From Actinernus sp. WN-2022 (lineage: Eukaryota; Cnidaria; Anthozoa; Actiniaria; Actinernidae): DNA of 64,000 nt. A program made the translations under genes and the position numbers. The stretch is from the NCBI GenBank assembly GCA_030867875.1, contig JAOWCC010001501.1, positions 30,710,792-30,774,791 on the forward strand, in the 5' to 3' direction. Within the stretch, counting starts at the first letter, position 1; each line of letters starts with the position of its first letter. The notes beneath the pieces were generated by a model, which saw only the letters and a program-made list of their open reading frames with translations, was not told the origin of the DNA and searched no databases. This document shows positions 54,001-64,000 of the stretch, piece by piece.

Positions 54001-57000
54001 CACTAGGTCTGAGAAAAAAGGTGCATTTTTGGGATCAAAACGTTGAAAAGTGAGTTACTGGCTTTTAAAGCCAACAAGTACGCATTAATTTACTTGTGTA
54101 ACCTAAATTTCAAAGTGGCGCCATTTCTCGACCTTTTAATGGATTTCGATGCACTATACGGCAATACAACGGCCTCTTCCTGTACTTTCAGACTGGCGTG
54201 CCAGTTTTGCCCTATTTGGAGTAGAAAATCCGAAAATGTGTTTTTTTGTAACCTAACCTTAATCTCTCAAAGTTACTTGTGTACCCTAATATCTTCAAAG
54301 TGGCGCCATTTCTCGAGCTTTCAATGGATTTCGATGCACTATACGGCAATACAACGTTCTCTTCATGTAGATTGCGATTAATGGATGGAAGTTTCCTGTA
54401 TTTTGAGTAACAATACCAGAAAATGGCCTTTTTCTAACCTAAGCATAACCTCTAGGTCTCAAATAAAGAAATTATGGGATAGATCTCACACAAGTAAATT
54501 ATGGGATAGAAAGGCCATTAAAGTCTTCAACTGTCATTTGCCGTTTCAAGAAAACGGCAAAAACACGAGTTACTGGCTTTTAAAGCTAAAGGCACACAAG
54601 ATCTAGCATGTTTTCACAAAAGGGGGTTTTAGGTTCTAGGGCTCCTTTTGTGGAAACAGCGTAGATCTTGTGTGCCTTTAAGCTTTAAAAGCCAGTTACT
54701 CGTGTTTTTGCCGCTTTCTTGAAAGGGCAAATGACAGTTTACGACTTTTCTGGCCTTTCTTTCCAATAATTGATCTGTAGGTATTTTATGAGGGTGGTGT
54801 GGGGTGGGGAGGAGTAGTTCAAAAAATTTCGCGAAAAACCAACTTTGCCTGACGTATGGCGCAACGATTTGCTTAGTGAAAGATGTACATTTTCCACTAG
54901 GTCTGAGAAAAAAGGTGCATTTTTGGGATCAAAACGTTGAAAAGTGAGTTACTGGCTTTTAAAGCCAACAAGTACGCATTAATTTACTTGTGTAACCTAA
55001 ATTTCAAAGTGGCGCCATTTCTCGACCTTTTAATGGATTTCGATGCACTATACGGCAATACAACGGCCTCTTCCTGTACTTTCAGACTGGCGTGCCAGTT
55101 TTGCCCTATTTGGAGTAGAAAATCCGAAAATGTGTTTTTTTGTAACCTAACCTTAATCTCTCAAAGTTACTTGTGTACCCTAATATCTTCAAAGTGGCGC
55201 CATTTCTCGAGCTTTCAATGGATTTCGATGCACTATACGGCAATACAACGTTCTCTTCATGTAGATTGCGATTAATGGATGGAAGTTTCCTGTATTTTGA
55301 GTAACAATACCAGAAAATGGCCTTTTTCTAACCTAAGCATAACCTCTAGGTCTCAAATAAAGAAATTATGGGATAGATCTCACACAAGTAAATTATGGGA
55401 TAGAAAGGCCATTAAAGTCTTCAACTGTCATTTGCCGTTTCAAGAAAACGGCAAAAACACGAGTTACTGGCTTTTAAAGCTAAAGGCACACAAGATCTAG
55501 CATGTTTTCACAAAAGGGGGTTTAAGGTTCTAGGGCTCCTTTTGTGGAAACAGCGTAGATCTTGTGTGCCTTTAAGCTTTAAAAGCCAGTTACTCGTGTT
55601 TTTGCCGCTTTCTTGAAAGGGCAAATGACAGTTTACGACTTTTCTGGCCTTTCTTTCCAATAATTGATCTGTAGGTATTTTATGAGGGTGGTGTGGGGTG
55701 GGGAGGAGTAGTTCAAAAAATTTCGCGAAAAACCAACTTTGCCTGACGTATGGCGCAACGATTTGCTTAGTGAAAGATGTACATTTTCCACTAGGTCTGA
55801 GAAAAAAGGTGCATTTTTGGGATCAAAACGTTGAAAAGTGAGTTACTGGCTTTTAAAGCCAACAAGTACGCATTAATTTACTTGTGTAACCTAAATTTCA
55901 AAGTGGCGCCATTTCTCGACCTTTTAATGGATTTCGATGCACTATACGGCAATACAACGGCCTCTTCCTGTACTTTCAGACTGGCGTGCCAGTTTTGCCC
56001 TATTTGGAGTAGAAAATCCGAAAATGTGTTTTTTTGTAACCTAACCTTAATCTCTCAAAGTTACTTGTGTACCCTAATATCTTCAAAGTGGCGCCATTTC
56101 TCGAGCTTTCAATGGATTTCGATGCACTATACGGCAATACAACGTTCTCTTCATGTAGATTGCGATTAATGGATGGAAGTTTCCTGTATTTTGAGTAACA
56201 ATACCAGAAAATGGCCTTTTTCTAACCTAAGCATAACCTCTAGGTCTCAAATAAAGAAATTATGGGATAGATCTCACACAAGTAAATTATGGGATAGAAA
56301 GGCCATTAAAGTCTTCAACTGTCATTTGCCGTTTCAAGAAAACGGCAAAAACACGAGTTACTGGCTTTTAAAGCTAAAGGCACACAAGATCTAGCATGTT
56401 TTCACAAAAGGGGGTTTTAGGTTCTAGGGCTCCTTTTGTGGAAACAGCGTAGATCTTGTGTGCCTTTAAGCTTTAAAAGCCAGTTACTCGTGTTTTTGCC
56501 GCTTTCTTGAAAGGGCAAATGACAGTTTACGACTTTTCTGGCCTTTCTTTCCAATAATTGATCTGTAGGTATTTTATGAGGGTGGTGTGGGGTGGGGAGG
56601 AGTAGTTCAAAAAATTTCGCGAAAAACCAACTTTGCCTGACGTATGGCGCAACGATTTGCTTAGTGAAAGATGTACATTTTCCACTAGGTCTGAGAAAAA
56701 AGGTGCATTTTTGGGATCAAAACGTTGAAAAGTGAGTTACTGGCTTTTAAAGCCAACAAGTACGCATTAATTTACTTGTGTAACCTAAATTTCAAAGTGG
56801 CGCCATTTCTCGACCTTTTAATGGATTTCGATGTACTATACGGCAATACAACGGCCTCTTCCTGTACTTTCAGACTGGCGTGCCAGTTTTGCCCTATTTG
56901 GAGTAGAAAATCCGAAAATGTGTTTTTTTGTAACCTAACCTTAATCTCTCAAAGTTACTTGTGTACCCTAATATCTTCAAAGTGGCGCCATTTCTCGAGC

Positions 57001-60000
57001 TTTCAATGGATTTCGATGCACTATACGGCAATACAACGTTCTCTTCATGTAGATTGCGATTAATGGATGGAAGTTTCCTGTATTTTGAGTAACAATACCA
57101 GAAAATGGCCTTTTTCTAACCTAAGCATAACCTCTAGGTCTCAAATAAAGAAATTATGGGATAGATCTCACACAAGTAAATTATGGGATAGAAAGGCCAT
57201 TAAAGTCTTCAACTGTCATTTGCCGTTTCAAGAAAACGGCAAAAACACGAGTTACTGGCTTTTAAAGCTAAAGGCACACAAGATCTAGCATGTTTTCACA
57301 AAAGGGGGTTTTAGGTTCTAGGGCTCCTTTTGTGGAAACAGCGTAGATCTTGTGTGCCTTTAAGCTTTAAAAGCCAGTTACTCGTGTTTTTGCCGCTTTC
57401 TTGAAAGGGCAAATGACAGTTTACGACTTTTCTGGCCTTTCTTTCCAATAATTGATCTGTAGGTATTTTATGAGGGTGGTGTGGGGTGGGGAGGAGTAGT
57501 TCAAAAAATTTCGCGAAAAACCAACTTTGCCTGACGTATGGCGCAACGATTTGCTTAGTGAAAGATGTACATTTTCCACTAGGTCTGAGAAAAAAGGTGC
57601 ATTTTTGGGATCAAAACGTTGAAAAGTGAGTTACTGGCTTTTAAAGCCAACAAGTACGCATTAATTTACTTGTGTAACCTAAATTTCAAAGTGGCGCCAT
57701 TTCTCGACCTTTTAATGGATTTCGATGCACTATACGGCAATACAACGGCCTCTTCCTGTACTTTCAGACTGGCGTGCCAGTTTTGCCCTATTTGGAGTAG
57801 AAAATCCGAAAATGTGTTTTTTTGTAACCTAACCTTAATCTCTCAAAGTTACTTGTGTACCCTAATATCTTCAAAGTGGCGCCATTTCTCGAGCTTTCAA
57901 TGGATTTCGATGCACTATACGGCAATACAACGTTCTCTTCATGTAGATTGCGATTAATGGATGGAAGTTTCCTGTATTTTGAGTAACAATACCAGAAAAT
58001 GGCCTTTTTCTAACCTAAGCATAACCTCTAGGTCTCAAATAAAGAAATTATGGGATAGATCTCACACAAGTAAATTATGGGATAGAAAGGCCATTAAAGT
58101 CTTCAACTGTCATTTGCCGTTTCAAGAAAACGGCAAAAACACGAGTTACTGGCTTTTAAAGCTAAAGGCACACAAGATCTAGCATGTTTTCACAAAAGGG
58201 GGTTTTAGGTTCTAGGGCTCCTTTTGTGGAAACAGCGTAGATCTTGTGTGCCTTTAAGCTTTAAAAGCCAGTTACTCGTGTTTTTGCCGCTTTCTTGAAA
58301 GGGCAAATGACAGTTTACGACTTTTCTGGCCTTTCTTTCCAATAATTGATCTGTAGGTATTTTATGAGGGTGGTGTGGGGTGGGGAGGAGTAGTTCAAAA
58401 AATTTCGCGAAAAACCAACTTTGCCTGACGTATGGCGCAACGATTTGCTTAGTGAAAGATGTACATTTTCCACTAGGTCTGAGAAAAAAGGTGCATTTTT
58501 GGGATCAAAACGTTGAAAAGTGAGTTACTGGCTTTTAAAGCCAACAAGTACGCATTAATTTACTTGTGTAACCTAAATTTCAAAGTGGCGCCATTTCTCG
58601 ACCTTTTAATGGATTTCGATGCACTATACGGCAATACAACGGCCTCTTCCTGTACTTTCAGACTGGCGTGCCAGTTTTGCCCTATTTGGAGTAGAAAATC
58701 CGAAAATGTGTTTTTTTGTAACCTAACCTTAATCTCTCAAAGTTACTTGTGTACCCTAATATCTTCAAAGTGGCGCCATTTCTCGAGCTTTCAATGGATT
58801 TCGATGCACTATACGGCAATACAACGTTCTCTTCATGTAGATTGCGATTAATGGATGGAAGTTTCCTGTATTTTGAGTAACAATACCAGAAAATGGCCTT
58901 TTTCTAACCTAAGCATAACCTCTAGGTCTCAAATAAAGAAATTATGGGATAGATCTCACACAAGTAAATTATGGGATAGAAAGGCCATTAAAGTCTTCAA
59001 CTGTCATTTGCCGTTTCAAGAAAACGGCAAAAACACGAGTTACTGGCTTTTAAAGCTAAAGGCACACAAGATCTAGCATGTTTTCACAAAAGGGGGTTTT
59101 AGGTTCTAGGGCTCCTTTTGTGGAAACAGCGTAGATCTTGTGTGCCTTTAAGCTTTAAAAGCCAGTTACTCGTGTTTTTGCCGCTTTCTTGAAAGGGCAA
59201 ATGACAGTTTACGACTTTTCTGGCCTTTCTTTCCAATAATTGATCTGTAGGTATTTTATGAGGGTGGTGTGGGGTGGGGAGGAGTAGTTCAAAAAATTTC
59301 GCGAAAAACCAACTTTGCCTGACGTATGGCGCAACGATTTGCTTAGTGAAAGATGTACATTTTCCACTAGGTCTGAGAAAAAAGGTGCATTTTTGGGATC
59401 AAAACGTTGAAAAGTGAGTTACTGGCTTTTAAAGCCAACAAGTACGCATTAATTTACTTGTGTAACCTAAATTTCAAAGTGGCGCCATTTCTCGACCTTT
59501 TAATGGATTTCGATGCACTATACGGCAATACAACGGCCTCTTCCTGTACTTTCAGACTGGCGTGCCAGTTTTGCCCTATTTGGAGTAGAAAATCCGAAAA
59601 TGTGTTTTTTTGTAACCTAACCTTAATCTCTCAAAGTTACTTGTGTACCCTAATATCTTCAAAGTGGCGCCATTTCTCGAGCTTTCAATGGATTTCGATG
59701 CACTATACGGCAATACAACGTTCTCTTCATGTAGATTGCGATTAATGGATGGAAGTTTCCTGTATTTTGAGTAACAATACCAGAAAATGGCCTTTTTCTA
59801 ACCTAAGCATAACCTCTAGGTCTCAAATAAAGAAATTATGGGATAGATCTCACACAAGTAAATTATGGGATAGAAAGGCCATTAAAGTCTTCAACTGTCA
59901 TTTGCCGTTTCAAGAAAACGGCAAAAACACGAGTTACTGGCTTTTAAAGCTAAAGGCACACAAGATCTAGCATGTTTTCACAAAAGGGGGTTTTAGGTTC

Positions 60001-63000
60001 TAGGGCTCCTTTTGTGGAAACAGCGTAGATCTTGTGTGCCTTTAAGCTTTAAAAGCCAGTTACTCGTGTTTTTGCCGCTTTCTTGAAAGGGCAAATGACA
60101 GTTTACGACTTTTCTGGCCTTTCTTTCCAATAATTGATCTGTAGGTATTTTATGAGGGTGGTGTGGGGTGGGGAGGAGTAGTTCAAAAAATTTCGCGAAA
60201 AACCAACTTTGCCTGACGTATGGCGCAACGATTTGCTTAGTGAAAGATGTACATTTTCCACTAGGTCTGAGAAAAAAGGTGCATTTTTGGGATCAAAACG
60301 TTGAAAAGTGAGTTACTGGCTTTTAAAGCCAACAAGTACGCATTAATTTACTTGTGTAACCTAAATTTCAAAGTGGCGCCATTTCTCGACCTTTTAATGG
60401 ATTTCGATGCACTATACGGCAATACAACGGCCTCTTCCTGTACTTTCAGACTGGCGTGCCAGTTTTGCCCTATTTGGAGTAGAAAATCCGAAAATGTGTT
60501 TTTTTGTAACCTAACCTTAATCTCTCAAAGTTACTTGTGTACCCTAATATCTTCAAAGTGGCGCCATTTCTCGAGCTTTCAATGGATTTCGATGCACTAT
60601 ACGGCAATACAACGTTCTCTTCATGTAGATTGCGATTAATGGATGGAAGTTTCCTGTATTTTGAGTAACAATACCAGAAAATGGCCTTTTTCTAACCTAA
60701 GCATAACCTCTAGGTCTCAAATAAAGAAATTATGGGATAGATCTCACACAAGTAAATTATGGGATAGAAAGGCCATTAAAGTCTTCAACTGTCATTTGCC
60801 GTTTCAAGAAAACGGCAAAAACACGAGTTACTGGCTTTTAAAGCTAAAGGCACACAAGATCTAGCATGTTTTCACAAAAGGGGGTTTTAGGTTCTAGGGC
60901 TCCTTTTGTGGAAACAGCGTAGATCTTGTGTGCCTTTAAGCTTTAAAAGCCAGTTACTCGTGTTTTTGCCGCTTTCTTGAAAGGGCAAATGACAGTTTAC
61001 GACTTTTCTGGCCTTTCTTTCCAATAATTGATCTGTAGGTATTTTATGAGGGTGGTGTGGGGTGGGGAGGAGTAGTTCAAAAAATTTCGCGAAAAACCAA
61101 CTTTGCCTGACGTATGGCGCAACGATTTGCTTAGTGAAAGATGTACATTTTCCACTAGGTCTGAGAAAAAAGGTGCATTTTTGGGATCAAAACGTTGAAA
61201 AGTGAGTTACTGGCTTTTAAAGCCAACAAGTACGCATTAATTTACTTGTGTAACCTAAATTTCAAAGTGGCGCCATTTCTCGACCTTTTAATGGATTTCG
61301 ATGCACTATACGGCAATACAACGGCCTCTTCCTGTACTTTCAGACTGGCGTGCCAGTTTTGCCCTATTTGGAGTAGAAAATCCGAAAATGTGTTTTTTTG
61401 TAACCTAACCTTAATCTCTCAAAGTTACTTGTGTACCCTAATATCTTCAAAGTGGCGCCATTTCTCGAGCTTTCAATGGATTTCGATGCACTATACGGCA
61501 ATACAACGTTCTCTTCATGTAGATTGCGATTAATGGATGGAAGTTTCCTGTATTTTGAGTAACAATACCAGAAAATGGCCTTTTTCTAACCTAAGCATAA
61601 CCTCTAGGTCTCAAATAAAGAAATTATGGGATAGATCTCACACAAGTAAATTATGGGATAGAAAGGCCATTAAAGTCTTCAACTGTCATTTGCCGTTTCA
61701 AGAAAACGGCAAAAACACGAGTTACTGGCTTTTAAAGCTAAAGGCACACAAGATCTAGCATGTTTTCACAAAAGGGGGTTTTAGGTTCTAGGGCTCCTTT
61801 TGTGGAAACAGCGTAGATCTTGTGTGCCTTTAAGCTTTAAAAGCCAGTTACTCGTGTTTTTGCCGCTTTCTTGAAAGGGCAAATGACAGTTTACGACTTT
61901 TCTGGCCTTTCTTTCCAATAATTGATCTGTAGGTATTTTATGAGGGTGGTGTGGGGTGGGGAGGAGTAGTTCAAAAAATTTCGCGAAAAACCAACTTTGC
62001 CTGACGTATGGCGCAACGATTTGCTTAGTGAAAGATGTACATTTTCCACTAGGTCTGAGAAAAAAGGTGCATTTTTGGGATCAAAACGTTGAAAAGTGAG
62101 TTACTGGCTTTTAAAGCCAACAAGTACGCATTAATTTACTTGTGTAACCTAAATTTCAAAGTGGCGCCATTTCTCGACCTTTTAATGGATTTCGATGCAC
62201 TATACGGCAATACAACGGCCTCTTCCTGTACTTTCAGACTGGCGTGCCAGTTTTGCCCTATTTGGAGTAGAAAATCCGAAAATGTGTTTTTTTGTAACCT
62301 AACCTTAATCTCTCAAAGTTACTTGTGTACCCTAATATCTTCAAAGTGGCGCCATTTCTCGAGCTTTCAATGGATTTCGATGCACTATACGGCAATACAA
62401 CGTTCTCTTCATGTAGATTGCGATTAATGGATGGAAGTTTCCTGTATTTTGAGTAACAATACCAGAAAATGGCCTTTTTCTAACCTAAGCATAACCTCTA
62501 GGTCTCAAATAAAGAAATTATGGGATAGATCTCACACAAGTAAATTATGGGATAGAAAGGCCATTAAAGTCTTCAACTGTCATTTGCCGTTTCAAGAAAA
62601 CGGCAAAAACACGAGTTACTGGCTTTTAAAGCTAAAGGCACACAAGATCTAGCATGTTTTCACAAAAGGGGGTTTTAGGTTCTAGGGCTCCTTTTGTGGA
62701 AACAGCGTAGATCTTGTGTGCCTTTAAGCTTTAAAAGCCAGTTACTCGTGTTTTTGCCGCTTTCTTGAAAGGGCAAATGACAGTTTACGACTTTTCTGGC
62801 CTTTCTTTCCAATAATTGATCTGTAGGTATTTTATGAGGGTGGTGTGGGGTGGGGAGGAGTAGTTCAAAAAATTTCGCGAAAAACCAACTTTGCCTGACG
62901 TATGGCGCAACGATTTGCTTAGTGAAAGATGTACATTTTCCACTAGGTCTGAGAAAAAAGGTGCATTTTTGGGATCAAAACGTTGAAAAGTGAGTTACTG

Positions 63001-64000
63001 GCTTTTAAAGCCAACAAGTACGCATTAATTTACTTGTGTAACCTAAATTTCAAAGTGGCGCCATTTCTCGACCTTTTAATGGATTTCGATGCACTATACG
63101 GCAATACAACGGCCTCTTCCTGTACTTTCAGACTGGCGTGCCAGTTTTGCCCTATTTGGAGTAGAAAATCCGAAAATGTGTTTTTTTGTAACCTAACCTT
63201 AATCTCTCAAAGTTACTTGTGTACCCTAATATCTTCAAAGTGGCGCCATTTCTCGAGCTTTCAATGGATTTCGATGCACTATACGGCAATACAACGTTCT
63301 CTTCATGTAGATTGCGATTAATGGATGGAAGTTTCCTGTATTTTGAGTAACAATACCAGAAAATGGCCTTTTTCTAACCTAAGCATAACCTCTAGGTCTC
63401 AAATAAAGAAATTATGGGATAGATCTCACACAAGTAAATTATGGGATAGAAAGGCCATTAAAGTCTTCAACTGTCATTTGCCGTTTCAAGAAAACGGCAA
63501 AAACACGAGTTACTGGCTTTTAAAGCTAAAGGCACACAAGATCTAGCATGTTTTCACAAAAGGGGGTTTTAGGTTCTAGGGCTCCTTTTGTGGAAACAGC
63601 GTAGATCTTGTGTGCCTTTAAGCTTTAAAAGCCAGTTACTCGTGTTTTTGCCGCTTTCTTGAAAGGGCAAATGACAGTTTACGACTTTTCTGGCCTTTCT
63701 TTCCAATAATTGATCTGTAGGTATTTTATGAGGGTGGTGTGGGGTGGGGAGGAGTAGTTCAAAAAATTTCGCGAAAAACCAACTTTGCCTGACGTATGGC
63801 GCAACGATTTGCTTAGTGAAAGATGTACATTTTCCACTAGGTCTGAGAAAAAAGGTGCATTTTTGGGATCAAAACGTTGAAAAGTGAGTTACTGGCTTTT
63901 AAAGCCAACAAGTACGCATTAATTTACTTGTGTAACCTAAATTTCAAAGTGGCGCCATTTCTCGACCTTTTAATGGATTTCGATGCACTATACGGCAATA
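51027..64000 (+). repeat. 894-bp satellite, at least 14.5 head-to-tail copies
   Basis: The unit starting CTAGCATGTTTTCACAAAAG recurs every 894 bp from 51027 (next 51921, 52815 and so on) and runs off the window end. Copies appear identical apart from two single-base variants I noticed: T to A at 55524 and C to T at 56834. Each unit carries an inverted repeat across the unit junction and an internal direct duplication. Open frames of 112 and 73 codons occur in every copy but start at TTG or lack any domain, so I treat the array as non-coding. It starts directly after a (TA)n run. Confidence 0.97.
51827..52077. repeat. Unit-junction hairpin of the satellite (representative)
   Basis: The end of one unit (51827-51922, GAAAGGCC to AAGATCT) is the inverse of the start of the next (51981-52077, AGATCTTGTG to GGCCTTTC), about 90% paired. 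The 58-bp loop contains its own hairpin, TGTTTTCACAAAAGG with CCTTTTGTGGAAACA. The structure repeats at each junction. It equals the TIRs of a foldback MITE seen in a circularly joined arrangement. Confidence 0.9.

Noticed and set aside
51361..63546. Repeated 112- and 73-codon open frames in the satellite
   Set aside because: The larger starts at TTG, neither shows a domain, and their repetition only reflects the 894-bp period. A non-coding array explains them.

Overview
This is a eukaryotic, almost certainly metazoan, AT-rich window. The repeats and transposon proteins (long palindromic MITEs with CCAAT-box ends, CR1/L2-like LINEs, Penelope, Crypton, piggyBac, and a large uncharacterised transposon protein with a FEN-like and a Cys-rich CXC region) point to a cnidarian, most likely a stony coral. 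The organism call is inference from family recognition, not a database match. There are no bacterial genes, operons or CRISPR arrays.

One host gene can be followed on the + strand through three exons: a signal-peptide exon (3174-3234), an immunoglobulin-domain exon (21260-21556) and a sushi/CCP-like exon (46047-46259). All splice junctions are phase 1, so the exons join in frame into a secreted or membrane-bound modular protein (signal peptide, Ig, CCP, continuing past the window or into unseen exons). The introns are about 18 kb and 24.5 kb and are packed with mobile elements.

Intron 1 (3.2-21.3 kb) holds a 5.6-kb transposon with ~370-bp terminal inverted repeats and a decayed multi-domain protein gene (3480-9068), a Crypton-like non-autonomous derivative (12978-14452), tRNA-derived SINE pieces, a MULE-type MITE with 9-bp target duplication (15409-16112), a 5'-truncated LINE (16240-17330, minus), a piggyBac gene whose catalytic core has been deleted (18373-19173, minus) and a 1.3-kb foldback element (19253-20581). 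Intron 2 (21.6-46 kb) holds more palindromic MITEs, a SINE (25667), three LINE fragments (25.4, 26.5-27.1, 27.9-29.2 kb), a Penelope remnant with an inverted terminal repeat and an 8-bp-TSD MITE nested in it (30305-30974), an inverted set of LTR-element segments (32-34 kb against 38.8-42.2 kb) and a 2.06-kb element with ~100-bp TIRs and a perfect 9-bp TSD (43186-45249).

Downstream of the third exon lie a decayed Crypton tyrosine-recombinase gene (47342-49023, minus), an inverted second copy of the Crypton-like derivative (49736-51013, minus) and then, to the end of the window, a satellite of at least 14.5 head-to-tail copies of an 894-bp unit. Copies are almost identical by eye (two single-base variants noticed), and every unit junction is a ~250-bp imperfect hairpin, so the array looks like a tandemly amplified foldback element. 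The host gene is the only plausibly functional gene; the transposon genes all carry stops, frameshifts, deletions or a damaged catalytic motif.
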